Source of the DNA: Dyella silvae
GTDB taxonomy: Bacteria > Pseudomonadota > Gammaproteobacteria > Xanthomonadales > Rhodanobacteraceae
NCBI RefSeq assembly: GCF_026421305.1
Contig: NZ_JAPJBQ010000007.1
Span: forward strand, 207,117 to 271,116
Reading direction: 5' to 3'
Length of the DNA stretch: 64,000 bases
This document shows, in pieces, positions 1-8,416 of this stretch. The notes below the pieces were generated by a model that was not told the origin of the DNA, searched no databases, and was given only the letters and a program-made list of their open reading frames with translations. The number at the start of each line of letters is the position of its first letter. Within the stretch, counting starts at the first letter, position 1. The position numbers were made by a program, and so were the translations under genes.

Positions 1-3000
1 TCGCGTGACGCATCTCCGCACCCGCACCGTGCGAGGTCACCAGCGGCACCACGCCCATGATGAAAGCGAACGAGGTCATCAGGATCGGGCGCAGTCGCAG
101 GCGGGCTGCTTCAAGCACGGCCTGCGTGCGATCCATGCCTTCGATGATCTGGGCTTCGCGGGCGAACTCCACGATCAGGATCGCGTTCTTGCACGCCAGG
201 CCAACGAGCACGATCAGGCCGATCTGGGTGAAGATGTTGTTGTCGCCACCGGAGAGCCACACGCCCGAGATGGCAGACAACAGCACCATCGGCACGATCA
301 GGATCACTGCCAGCGGCAGCAGCAGGCTTTCGTACAGCGAGGCCAGCACCAGGAACACGAGCAGCACGCACAAGGGGAACACGAGCACTGCGGTGTTGCC
401 GGCAAGAATCTGCTGATAGGTAAGCTCGGTCCACTCGAACGTCATGCCGTTGGGCAGGTTTTCCGCGGCGAGCTTCTCGATCGCCGCTTGCGCCTGACCA
501 CTGCTGTAGCCCGGTGCCGGGCCGCCGTTGATCTCGGCGGTCGGGTAGCCGTTGTAGTGCTGCACGCGATCCGGGCCAACGGTCTGCTTCACCGTAAGGA
601 ACGAACCCAGCGGAATCATCTCGCCTGTCGAGCTACGCGTCTTGAGGCCCAGGATGTCCTGTGGCTCATGACGGAAGCCCGGCTCGGCGGAAACGTTCAC
701 CTGGTACGTGCGACCAAAACGGTTGAAGTCGTTGACGTAGAGCGAGCCGAGATACGCCTGCATGGTCTGGTACACGTCGGCCAGGTCCACGCCTTCGGCC
801 TTCGCCTTCTCGCGATCCACGTCCGCGTCGATCTGCGGCACGCTCACCTGGTAACTGGAGAACAGGCCCGCCAGCGTCGGCACCTTGGTGCTTGCCTGGA
901 TCAGGTTTTGCGTCTGCTTGTAGAGCTCCTCGAAGCCTGCGTCCGAACGATCCTCCACCTGCAATCGGAAGCCGCCGATGGTGCCAAGGCCATTGACAGG
1001 CGGTGGCGGGAAGATCGCGATGTACGCGTCCTGGATGCCCGCGTACTTCTGCTGCAGAGCCGCGGTGATCGCACCGGCCGAGAGCGAGGCATCACGACGC
1101 TCCTCAAACGGCTTGAGCGTGACGAATACGATGCCCGAGTTGGTGCTGTTGGTGAAACCGTTGATCGACAGACCGGGGAATGCCACGGCGCTTTCCACGC
1201 CCGGTTGCTTGAGCGCGATATCGCTCATGCGACGAATCACGTCTTCCGAACGATCCAGCGAGGCGGCATCCGGCAGCTGCGCGAACGACACCAGGTACTG
1301 CTTGTCCTGCGGCGGCACGAAGCCGGTCGGTACATGGGCAAAGCCAAACAGGCCAAGCAACACGAGGCCACCATAGATCACCAGCGCAATGCCGCCCGAA
1401 CGCAGGATGCGCTTGACGCCACCCACATAGCGGTTCGCACTGGTGACAAACAGGCGGTTGAACGGACGGAACAGCCACCCGAACGCACGGTCGATGAGCA
1501 GGCTCAGCTTGTCCTTGGGTGCGCCGTGTTCCTTCAGCAGCAAGGCGGCAAGCGCGGGGCTCAGCGTGAGCGAGTTAAAGGCCGAGATCACCGTGGAGAT
1601 GGCAATGGTCAGCGCAAACTGGCGATAGAACTGGCCGGTCAGGCCGCTGATGAAGGCCGCCGGCACGAACACTGCGCACAGCACCAGCGCCGTGGCCACG
1701 ATGGGCCCGGTCACTTCATTCATGGCCTTGCGCGTTGCTTCCTTGGGCGACAGACCGTGCTCGATGTGTCGCTCGACGTTCTCCACCACCACGATGGCGT
1801 CGTCCACCACGATGCCGATGGCCAGCACCAGGCCGAACAGCGACAGCGCATTGAGCGAGAAGCCTGCCATCAACATCACCGCGAACGTACCGATCAACGA
1901 CACCGGTACTGCGACCAGCGGGATGATCGATGCACGCCACGTCTGCAGGAACAGAATCACCACCAGCACGACGAGCAGGATCGCTTCGAACAGCGTATGC
2001 ACCACCGCTTCGATCGAACCGCGCACGAACACGGTCGGGTCATAGACGATCTTGTAATCCACGCCCTGCGGGAAATCCTTCTTGAGGTCCGCCATCAGGG
2101 CGCGGACTTCATCGGAAATCTGGATGGCGTTGGAACCCGGACGCTGGAAGATCGGCAAGGCGACCGCCGGCTGGTTGTTGAGCAAGCTGCGCAGCGCGTA
2201 ACTGTTGGAGCCGAGTTCGACGCGGGCCACGTCGCGCAAGTGCACGAACGAGCCATCGGCATCCTTGCGCACGATGATGTTGAGGAAATCCTCCTCAGAG
2301 ATCAGGCGGCCCTGCGTGTTGATGTTGAGCTGGAACGCAGCATTGGTGGGGCCCGGCGGCGCATTCAGCGCGCCGGCCGCCACGGTGATGTTCTGCTCCT
2401 GGATCGCATGCACCACATCGCCCGTGGTCAGCTGACGCGAAGCAAGACGCTCCGGGTTGAGCCACACGCGCATGCTGTATTCGCCCGCACCAAAGATCTG
2501 CACGTCGCCCACGCCATTGAGGCGGGCGAGCTGATCCTTGATGTGCAGCCGCGCATAGTTCGACAGGTAGAGCATGTCGTAGCGCTGATCGGGCGAGATC
2601 AGATGCACCACCATGGTGAGGTCGGGCGAGCTCTTTTGCGTGGTCACGCCAAGACGCTGCACTTCCTCAGGCAAACGCGGCAACGCCTGCGACACGCGGT
2701 TCTGCACCTGTACCTGCGCGTTGTCCAGATCGGTGCCCAGCGCAAAGGTGACGGTGAGCGTCATCGCGCCGTCGCTGGTGGACTGCGAGCTGGTGTAGAG
2801 CATGCCTTCCACGCCGTTGATCTGTTCTTCCAGCGGCGTGGCGACAGTTTCGGCGATCACCTTGGGGTTGGCGCCGGGGTAAGAGGCACGCACCACCACG
2901 GTGGGCGGCACCACTTCGGGATACTCGCTGATCGGCAGTTTGAACAGCGCGATGCTGCCCGCGATGACGATCAGCACGGAGAGGACGCCAGCCAGAATCG

Positions 3001-3031
3001 GCCTGTCCACAAAATACTGAGCGAGTTTCAT
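1..3031 (-). CDS. RND multidrug efflux permease (HAE1/MexF-AcrB type), 3' end outside window
   Basis: Inner-membrane proton-driven drug exporter that works in a tripartite pump with the adaptor encoded just upstream. About 1010 codons are present and the frame runs off the left edge after a GAGAEMRHA stretch, so only about 30-50 C-terminal residues are missing compared with the usual 1040-1060. It starts MKLAQYFVDRP, the usual N-terminus of the family. The paired aspartates of the proton relay (IGIVVDDAIVVVENVERH, TM4) and the TM10 lysine (ACKNAILIVEF) are conserved, so the pump looks functional. The motif near the break (VTSHGAGAEMRH) resembles MexF/OqxB more than AcrB; that subfamily call is by eye. 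An outer-membrane factor gene would be expected beyond the left edge. Confidence 0.95.
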   Translation of the reverse strand, partial: MKLAQYFVDRPILAGVLSVLIVIAGSIALFKLPISEYPEVVPPTVVVRASYPGANPKVIAETVATPLEEQINGVEGMLYTSSQSTSDGAMTLTVTFALGTDLDNAQVQVQNRVSQALPRLPEEVQRLGVTTQKSSPDLTMVVHLISPDQRYDMLYLSNYARLHIKDQLARLNGVGDVQIFGAGEYSMRVWLNPERLASRQLTTGDVVHAIQEQNITVAAGALNAPPGPTNAAFQLNINTQGRLISEEDFLNIIVRKDADGSFVHLRDVARVELGSNSYALRSLLNNQPAVALPIFQRPGSNAIQISDEVRALMADLKKDFPQGVDYKIVYDPTVFVRGSIEAVVHTLFEAILLVVLVVILFLQTWRASIIPLVAVPVSLIGTFAVMLMAGFSLNALSLFGLVLAIGIVVDDAIVVVENVERHIEHGLSPKEATRKAMNEVTGPIVATALVLCAVFVPAAFISGLTGQFYRQFALTIAISTVISAFNSLTLSPALAALLLKEHGAPKDKLSLLIDRAFGWLFRPFNRLFVTSANRYVGGVKRILRSGGIALVIYGGLVLLGLFGFAHVPTGFVPPQDKQYLVSFAQLPDAASLDRSEDVIRRMSDIALKQPGVESAVAFPGLSINGFTNSTNSGIVFVTLKPFEERRDASLSAGAITAALQQKYAGIQDAYIAIFPPPPVNGLGTIGGFRLQVEDRSDAGFEELYKQTQNLIQASTKVPTLAGLFSSYQVSVPQIDADVDREKAKAEGVDLADVYQTMQAYLGSLYVNDFNRFGRTYQVNVSAEPGFRHEPQDILGLKTRSSTGEMIPLGSFLTVKQTVGPDRVQHYNGYPTAEINGGPAPGYSSGQAQAAIEKLAAENLPNGMTFEWTELTYQQILAGNTAVLVFPLCVLLVFLVLASLYESLLLPLAVILIVPMVLLSAISGVWLSGGDNNIFTQIGLIVLVGLACKNAILIVEFAREAQIIEGMDRTQAVLEAARLRLRPILMTSFAFIMGVVPLVTSHGAGAEMRHA

Positions 3032-3178
3032 TGCATTCGTCCTGGTTGCTCTTGGCACCATTCCCGCGCGAAGCGGGGACTTTGGGTGCCTTGTTCGCGT
3101 TGTGCTGGGACAAAGCGGCCCTGGCCCTCTGCTCAAATGAGAGAGGGCATCCATGATTTGCGTGTTTCCTTCCTAGTT

Positions 3179-3260
3179 CGTCATCCCTGCGAGAGCAGGG
3201 ATCCAGCGCCTTTATGCGTGGCGACTAAGTCACTGGATTCCTGCTTTCGCAGGAATGACG
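3179..3260. repeat. REP-like inverted repeat, copy A
   Basis: Two inverted units, each with its own small hairpin: the left unit begins CGTCATCCCTGC and the right unit ends GCAGGAATGACG, with GGATCCAG and CTGGATTC facing inward. It lies between the adaptor and permease genes of the efflux operon. The same architecture recurs at 5613-5700 and 6631-6714, with a single unit at 35648-35675. It may act as an mRNA stabiliser or attenuator inside the operon, but that is inference. Confidence 0.85.
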
Positions 3261-3271
3261 ATCAAAACCGA

Positions 3272-4468
3272 TTACGGGTTCTGCGCAGCCTTGTTGCCGC
3301 TGCTGCCACCCGCCATCGCCAGCTGCTTGTTCGGATCGAGACTACGCGTCTCCATCGCCACCTTGGTCGGGTTCACTTCCACACCCGGACGCACGTGCTG
3401 AAGGCCGGCGACGATCACGGTGTCCTTGGCGTCCAGACCTTCGCTAACCACGCGCAGGCCGTCGAGCAGCGGACCGGTGACCACGCGGCGGTATTCCACC
3501 TTGCGATCCTTGTCGATCACGTAGACGAACTTGTTGCCAAGGTCGGCGCCTACGGCGCGGTCATCGACCAGTGCACGCGGCTGGCGGCTGTCGCTACGTA
3601 GCTGGATACGGACGTACAGGCCCGGTGTGTAGCTGGCGTCGCTGTTGTCGAACACCGCACGCAGGCGGATCGTGCCGCTGCCTGCACGCAGCTGGTTGTC
3701 GACGAAGTCGACGCGGCCGGCGTGGGGAAACCCTTTCTCATCCGCCAGTGCCATCGAAATCTGCGGCGAACCGCCATGGTCGCGACGCTGACGGTCGAAC
3801 TTCAGATAGCTGTGCTCATCGACGTCGAAGTAGGCATAGATCGGGTCGATGCTCACCACGCTGGTCAGCACATCGTTGCTGGTCACCAGGTTGCCCGGCG
3901 TCACCAGCGCATTGCTGACGCGTCCGTCGATAGGCGCGCGTATTTCGGTGAAGCCGAGGTTGAGCTTGGCGGCGTCGAGTGCGGCGGTGGTGGATGCCAC
4001 CTGCGCCTTGGCGCTCTGCGCGGCCGTCTGCTGACGGTCGGCTTCTTCCTTGGCGATGGCGTGCTGCTCAAGCAGTCGCTCGGCGCGTTCGGCATTGGCC
4101 TGCGCGAGTCCTTGCTCTGCCCTGGCCTGGCCGAGATTGGCATTCAGACGATCCACTTCGGCCTGATAGGGCCGCGGGTCGATGCGGAAGAGCAGGTCGC
4201 CCTTGCGCACGATGGCGCCTTCCTTGAAGTGGACGGAATCCACATAGCCGCTGACGCGGGGCCGCAGCTGGATGGTGTCGACGGCCTGCAAGCGGCCGGT
4301 GAACTCGTCGGCGTCGTCCACGGGGCGTACCAGCACCTGGGCTACGGTGACAGTGGGTGCCGGCGGCGGGCCAGCCTGCGCATGGGTGTCACTGCTGTGG
4401 CCCAGCAGGGCCCAGCTTCCACCCACCACGGCGACGGCGAGAGCGGTAAGGATCCATCGTTTTTTCAT
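3272..4468 (-). CDS. RND efflux periplasmic adaptor (membrane fusion protein)
   Basis: Periplasmic adaptor (398 aa) that links the RND permease to an outer-membrane channel. The ATG at 4468 is preceded by GGGAG and gives MKKRWILTALAVAVVG, a typical uncleaved anchor or Sec signal; the open frame extends upstream, but that part has no signal-like sequence. Visible domains are the first lipoyl half and barrel entry (RLQAVDTIQLRPRVSGYV, about 60-80), an alpha-hairpin with heptad-like Ala/Glu/Gln content (about 110-165), the second lipoyl half (EIRAPIDGRVSNALVTPGN) and the beta-barrel and membrane-proximal parts. No lipobox cysteine is seen. It is the first gene of the operon, with 240 bp (repeat copy A) before the permease, and is probably controlled by the divergent LysR protein. 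Confidence 0.93.
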   Translation of the reverse strand: MKKRWILTALAVAVVGGSWALLGHSSDTHAQAGPPPAPTVTVAQVLVRPVDDADEFTGRLQAVDTIQLRPRVSGYVDSVHFKEGAIVRKGDLLFRIDPRPYQAEVDRLNANLGQARAEQGLAQANAERAERLLEQHAIAKEEADRQQTAAQSAKAQVASTTAALDAAKLNLGFTEIRAPIDGRVSNALVTPGNLVTSNDVLTSVVSIDPIYAYFDVDEHSYLKFDRQRRDHGGSPQISMALADEKGFPHAGRVDFVDNQLRAGSGTIRLRAVFDNSDASYTPGLYVRIQLRSDSRQPRALVDDRAVGADLGNKFVYVIDKDRKVEYRRVVTGPLLDGLRVVSEGLDAKDTVIVAGLQHVRPGVEVNPTKVAMETRSLDPNKQLAMAGGSSGNKAAQNP

Positions 4469-4577
4469 GTCGGACTCCCAGAATGATCTCGTCGGCATGG
4501 GGGTAGGGCCGGCGAGCAGGGGCGAGAGATTAGGTGTACGATGGAGTTCAATAAATCCCTTTTGATGCAATGCAATA

Positions 4578-4592
4578 GTGACTGGCAGTCAC
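4578..4592. promoter_or_regulatory. Perfect palindrome between divergent efflux operon and lysR (candidate operator)
   Basis: GTGACTG-G-CAGTCAC is a perfect 7-bp inverted repeat around one base. It lies 22 bp upstream of the LysR ATG and about 110 bp upstream of the adaptor gene. LysR proteins typically bind such dyads in divergent intergenic regions. The assignment to this regulator is inference from position. Confidence 0.5.
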
Positions 4593-4614
4593 GAATGGGG
4601 TGAAAATCGAGCCT

Positions 4615-5565
4615 ATGGAAGACTTTGCAGCAATCTCTGCCTTCGTCCGGGTGGTTGAGGCCAAGAGCTTCGCCGCCGCCGCCGCCCAGCTCGGCATGAC
4701 CCCCTCAGGTGTCAGCCGAGCCGTATCGCGCCTTGAAGAGAGCCTGGGTGCCCGGCTGCTCTACCGATCTACGCGTTCGCTGCGTTTGACCGACGATGGC
4801 GCCGCGTTCCACGCACGTTGCAAGGAAATCCTTGCTGATCTGACCGAGGCCACCGAGGCTCTGGGCTACGCCAGCCGCAAGCCCACGGGCAAGCTGCGCA
4901 TCGGTGCGCCGGCGGCGGTGGGGCGTACGGTGATCATCCCGAGGCTGGCGGAATTCGAGCAGCGCTATCCGGATATCCGGCTGGAGCTCTCGATGTGCGA
5001 TTACCCCTACGACCTCAATGAGGAAGGCATCGATTGCGCGGTGCGCGTGGGGCCGCTGGAGGATTCCAGCCTGATTGCTCGCAAGATCGGTTACCTGCGC
5101 AACGTGATCATCGCCTCGCCGGAGTACCTGGCCAAACACGGTGCGCCGCAGAGCATCGAGGACCTGAAGAACCATCGCTGCATCAACTACATCATGCCCA
5201 ACGGGCGCCCGCGCCAGTGGCAGTTCGACACGCCGAGCGGTCAGGTCGCCGTGGATATCGATGCGCATCTGCTGATCAACGATGCGGAATCGGTGATCCA
5301 GGCGGTGGTTTCCGGATTGGGCATTACCCAGGCGCCGCATGTCATCGCCGCCTGCATGCTGGACATGGGCAAGCTCGAGCTGGTGATGACTGACACCATT
5401 TCCGCCGGCAAGCCGGTGTGGATCGTCTACCCGCAGAAGAAGCACCTGTCCGCGCGCGTGCAGTGCTTTATCGAGTGGGTGCGCGAGGTGTTCGAGCAGA
5501 CCAACGAGCCGGGTAAGCACAAGAAGCCGGTGGTCTCGGCGGTGCCGCAGCGGTTGAGCGCGTAA
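4615..5565 (+). CDS. LysR-family transcriptional regulator, divergent to the RND efflux operon
   Basis: Cytoplasmic DNA-binding regulator of 316 aa. The N-terminal winged HTH (residues about 1-60, AAAQLGMTPSGVSRAVSRLE) is followed by a periplasmic-binding-protein-like effector domain (about 85-290) of the CrgA/DmlR-like subgroup (CAVRVGPLEDSSLIARK). I place the start at ATG 4615 because the family normally begins a few residues before the FxxVVExxSF motif; a GTG at 4600 would add five residues. Its position opposite the adaptor/permease genes suggests it controls them, as MexT controls mexEF-oprN, though MexT is arranged differently. The inducer cannot be told from sequence. Confidence 0.9.
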   Translation: MEDFAAISAFVRVVEAKSFAAAAAQLGMTPSGVSRAVSRLEESLGARLLYRSTRSLRLTDDGAAFHARCKEILADLTEATEALGYASRKPTGKLRIGAPAAVGRTVIIPRLAEFEQRYPDIRLELSMCDYPYDLNEEGIDCAVRVGPLEDSSLIARKIGYLRNVIIASPEYLAKHGAPQSIEDLKNHRCINYIMPNGRPRQWQFDTPSGQVAVDIDAHLLINDAESVIQAVVSGLGITQAPHVIAACMLDMGKLELVMTDTISAGKPVWIVYPQKKHLSARVQCFIEWVREVFEQTNEPGKHKKPVVSAVPQRLSA

Positions 5566-5612
5566 GCGCGGGGTCTTTTCAAATCCACCGGTGAGCTTCG
5601 CTATCGCCCCAC

Positions 5613-5700
5613 CGTCATCCCCGCGAAAGCGGGGATCCAGCGACTTTCGGTTTACCTCAGCGCTCAAAGGCACTGGATCCCCGCTTTCGCGGGGATGACG
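5613..5700. repeat. REP-like inverted repeat, copy B
   Basis: Starts CGTCATCCCCGCGAAAGC and ends GCTTTCGCGGGGATGACG. Each end is a compact hairpin (CCCCGCgaaaGCGGGG) and the two ends are mutually inverted. It sits between convergent lysR and uppP, where it could also stop transcription from both sides. Confidence 0.9.
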
Positions 5701-5715
5701 GTGCAGGGTATTCCG

Positions 5716-6513
5716 TTACGCCCCTGCCGGAATCAGCAGCAACAACGCCACGCCCAGCGCAATGCGATAGATCGCAAACGGCGTAAAGCGATGGCTGCGG
5801 ATGTAGCCGAGCAGCCACTTCACCGCGATGAACGCGACGATGGCCGACACCACAAAGCCGACGCCAAAGGCGGTCCAGTCCTCGTGGTGCACACCGCCTT
5901 CCTTCAACACCTTGAGCAACTCGTAACCGCTGGCGGCATACATGGTGGGAATGCCGACCAGGAAAGCGAACTCCGTCGCCGCTGCGCGATTGCTGGTGCC
6001 GGCAAGCATGGCGGTGAAGATGGTCGCCGCCGAGCGCGACGTGCCCGGGAAAATGCCAGCCACCATCTGAGCAAAGCCAACCAGAATCGCCACGCGCCAC
6101 GTCACCTGCGTGCGGTCGGGCTGGCGGGCGGCGAGCCGTTCCGCCGCGATCATCCAGAAGCCACCGATGACCAGCGCCCATGCCACCGGGGTCACCGCCT
6201 CGGGCAGCTTGAAGCCGAGTTTCACGGCAATGAAGCCGAGCACGGCGGTGATCATGAAGGCGACAAACAGCTTCGCCAGATAGTCGCGGTTGGCCGGGTC
6301 ACGCCACTGCGTGAACAGGTTCCAGATGCGGTTCCAGTAGATAAAAGTCACCGCGAGAATCGCGCCGGCCTGGATGCCGACATTGAACAGATCCGAGCGC
6401 TCGCCCAAACCGAACTTCTCGGCAATCAGCAGGTGACCTGTGCTGGAAATGGGAAGGAATTCGGTGATGCCCTCGACGATGCCGAGCAGGATGACGTTGA
6501 TGAGATCGCTCAC
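5716..6513 (-). CDS. uppP: Undecaprenyl-diphosphatase
   Basis: Integral membrane phosphatase that regenerates undecaprenyl phosphate, the lipid carrier for peptidoglycan and surface polysaccharides; it also confers bacitracin tolerance. The 265-aa length fits the family. Both active-site signatures are present: EGITEFLPISSTGHL near the N-terminus and FPGTSRSAATI near residue 155. Several hydrophobic helices are spread along the protein. It appears monocistronic, with REP-like repeats on both sides. Confidence 0.97.
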   Translation of the reverse strand: MSDLINVILLGIVEGITEFLPISSTGHLLIAEKFGLGERSDLFNVGIQAGAILAVTFIYWNRIWNLFTQWRDPANRDYLAKLFVAFMITAVLGFIAVKLGFKLPEAVTPVAWALVIGGFWMIAAERLAARQPDRTQVTWRVAILVGFAQMVAGIFPGTSRSAATIFTAMLAGTSNRAAATEFAFLVGIPTMYAASGYELLKVLKEGGVHHEDWTAFGVGFVVSAIVAFIAVKWLLGYIRSHRFTPFAIYRIALGVALLLLIPAGA

Positions 6514-6630
6514 GAAAACTCCGGTGGTGGGCGGGCGCCGGTTCCATACCGGCGCAAAGGGGCATAGCTTAAGGGACCGGGGTGGCGTTTTTGGGGCGAG
6601 ACCTTGTTAGCACCCTTTGTCCCCCCTCAC

Positions 6631-6714
6631 CGTCATTCCGGCGAAGGCCGGAATCCAGCGCCGTTGAGTGAGTCAGAGCAAAGTCACTGGATTCCGGCCT
6701 TCGCCGGAATGACG
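6631..6714. repeat. REP-like inverted repeat, copy C
   Basis: Begins CGTCATTCCGGCGAAGGCC and ends GGCCTTCGCCGGAATGACG, same design as copies A and B. It lies between divergent uppP and glnA, upstream of the glnA control sites. Confidence 0.9.
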
Positions 6715-6729
6715 TGATCGGATTAGAAA

Positions 6730-6770
6730 TGCCCCATAATGGTGCAAATCACCGTTTCATTTTAGTGCAA
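6730..6770 (+). promoter_or_regulatory. NtrC-like enhancer site upstream of glnA
   Basis: TGCCCC-N5-GGTGCA at 6730-6746 matches the enterobacterial NtrC dyad (TGCACY-N5-RGTGCA) at 11 of 12 positions. A second half-site, AGTGCA, lies at 6764-6769, 23 bp further on. Both are roughly 90-130 bp upstream of the start point predicted from the sigma-54 promoter, a usual enhancer distance. NtrC is encoded at 19739-21136. Confidence 0.6.
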
Positions 6771-6832
6771 TAAAGTCATATCAATATGGGTGGCAGCAGC
6801 CTAACTTATTGATATGGCAGACATCCATCGCT

Positions 6833-6848
6833 TGGCACGCGCCTTGCT
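6833..6848 (+). promoter_or_regulatory. Sigma-54 (-24/-12) promoter of glnA
   Basis: TGGCACG-cgcc-TTGCT is an exact match to the sigma-54 consensus TGGCACG-N4-TTGCW. It predicts a start near 6859 and a leader of about 34 nt before the glnA ATG. Together with the upstream NtrC-like site it implies NtrC/RpoN-dependent induction of glnA under nitrogen limitation. Confidence 0.88.
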
Positions 6849-6892
6849 CAGAACCACACGTTTCCTCACCTTCTATCCCGCCGAGGTTGTCC

Positions 6893-8308
6893 ATGTCGTC
6901 CGCCGTCCAGAAAGTGCTCGATCAGATCCAGGAACACGAGGTCGAATTCGTCGACTTCCGTTTTGCCGACATGCTCGGCAAGCATCACCACGTCACGTTC
7001 CCGGCTCATGCCATCGACGAAGGCACGTTCGAGGACGGCAAGATGTTCGACGGTTCGTCGATCGCCGGCTGGAAGGGCATCAATGAATCGGACATGGTGC
7101 TGATGCCGGATCCGGACACGGCCTACATCGACCCGTTCAGCCAGCACACGCAGATGGTGCTGCACTGCGACGTGCTCGAGCCGTCGACCATGCAGGCTTA
7201 CGGCCGCGACCCGCGCTCCATCGCCAAGCGCGGTGAGGCATTCCTCAAGTCCACCGGCATCGCCGACACCGCCTACTTCGGTCCGGAGCCGGAGTTCTTC
7301 ATTTTCGATTCCGTGCGCTGGCAGAACGACATGGGCCGCGTGTTCTACGAAATCGGCTCCGAAGAAGCCGCATGGAGCTCGCGCTACAAGTACGAAGACA
7401 ACAACACCGGTCACCGTCCGGGCGTGAAGGGCGGCTACTTCCCCGTCAGCCCGGTCGACTCGCTGGGCGACCTGCGCGCTGACATGTGCAAGGTGCTCGA
7501 GTCGCTGGGCCAGGTGGTGGAAGTGCACCACCACGAAGTGGCCAACGCTGGCCAGTGCGAGATCGGCGTGAAGTTCAACACGCTGGTGCAGAAGGCCGAC
7601 GAACTGATGACCATGAAGTACGTCATCAAGAACGTCGCCCATCAGAACGGCAAGACCGTCACCTTCATGCCCAAGCCCATCGTCGGCGACAACGGCAGCG
7701 GCATGCACGTGCACCAGTCGCTCGCGAAGGACGGCAACAACCTGTTCGCCGGCGACCTGTACGGCGGCCTGTCGCAGACGGCGCTGTGGTACATCGGCGG
7801 CATCTTCAAGCACGCCAAGGCCATCAACGCCTTCGCCAACTCCACCACCAACAGCTACAAGCGTCTGGTGCCGGGCTTCGAAGCCCCGGTGATGCTGGCG
7901 TACTCGGCCCGCAACCGTTCGGCCAGCTGCCGCATTCCGTACGTGTCGAGCCCGAAGGGCCGCCGCATCGAAGTGCGCTTCCCCGATCCGATGAACTCCG
8001 GCTACCTCGTGTTCACCGCGCTGATGATGGCCGGCCTCGACGGCATCATCAACAAGATCGACCCGGGTGCGCCGAGCGACAAGGACCTGTACGACCTGCC
8101 GCCGGAAGAAGAGAAGAACATCCCCCAGGTGTGCTCGAGCCTCGACGAAGCGCTGAACGCGCTCGACAAGGACCGCGACTTCCTCAAGGCCGGCGGCGTG
8201 TTCAACGACGACTTCATCGATGCCTACATCGAACTGAAGATGCAGGAAGTGACCCGTTACCGCGCCAGCACGCATCCGCTGGAATTCCAGATGTACTACG
8301 CGCTCTGA
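6893..8308 (+). CDS. glnA: Glutamine synthetase type I
   Basis: ATP-dependent ligation of ammonia to glutamate, the main ammonium-assimilating enzyme; a cytoplasmic dodecamer. The 471 aa fit type I-beta GlnA. The ATG at 6893 follows GAGG and gives [17 protein letters not shown]. Recognised signatures are [11 protein letters not shown] (beta-grasp loop), [10 protein letters not shown], the ATP-binding [16 protein letters not shown] and the adenylylation site DLYDLPPEE with the target tyrosine at about residue 400, so GlnE-type covalent control is expected. Transcription is probably driven by the sigma-54 promoter at 6833 and ends at the strong terminator at 8332-8363. No glnK or amtB is adjacent. 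Confidence 0.98.
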   Translation: MSSAVQKVLDQIQEHEVEFVDFRFADMLGKHHHVTFPAHAIDEGTFEDGKMFDGSSIAGWKGINESDMVLMPDPDTAYIDPFSQHTQMVLHCDVLEPSTMQAYGRDPRSIAKRGEAFLKSTGIADTAYFGPEPEFFIFDSVRWQNDMGRVFYEIGSEEAAWSSRYKYEDNNTGHRPGVKGGYFPVSPVDSLGDLRADMCKVLESLGQVVEVHHHEVANAGQCEIGVKFNTLVQKADELMTMKYVIKNVAHQNGKTVTFMPKPIVGDNGSGMHVHQSLAKDGNNLFAGDLYGGLSQTALWYIGGIFKHAKAINAFANSTTNSYKRLVPGFEAPVMLAYSARNRSASCRIPYVSSPKGRRIEVRFPDPMNSGYLVFTALMMAGLDGIINKIDPGAPSDKDLYDLPPEEEKNIPQVCSSLDEALNALDKDRDFLKAGGVFNDDFIDAYIELKMQEVTRYRASTHPLEFQMYYAL

Positions 8309-8331
8309 TCGCGAACCCACATGTGGAAGAG

Positions 8332-8363
8332 AACAACGGGCGCTTCGGCGCCCGTTGTTTTTT
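8332..8363 (+). terminator. Intrinsic terminator of glnA
   Basis: Perfect 12-bp GC-rich stem (AACAACGGGCGC / GCGCCCGTTGTT) with a TTCG tetraloop, running into a T run, 23 bp after the glnA stop. Confidence 0.95.
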
Positions 8364-8416
8364 GGGGTACTGGCGCGCGGCGAAACCCCTCTACGGCGCC
8401 CCGCTGGCGAAGCGCC

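Larger units (their letters stand above)
6514..6892. other. Non-coding 379-bp region upstream of glnA
   Basis: This gap holds REP-like copy C, an NtrC-like site and a sigma-54 promoter, each listed separately. No protein-coding frame in it is convincing; a frame opening at 6809 simply runs in phase into glnA and would add 28 residues absent from the family. Confidence 0.8.

Noticed and set aside
5..3601. A rightward open frame of almost 1200 codons at the left edge
   Set aside because: It is antisense to the RND permease and adaptor genes, rich in His/Arg/Gln with no recognisable domain. High GC content opens the antisense frame.
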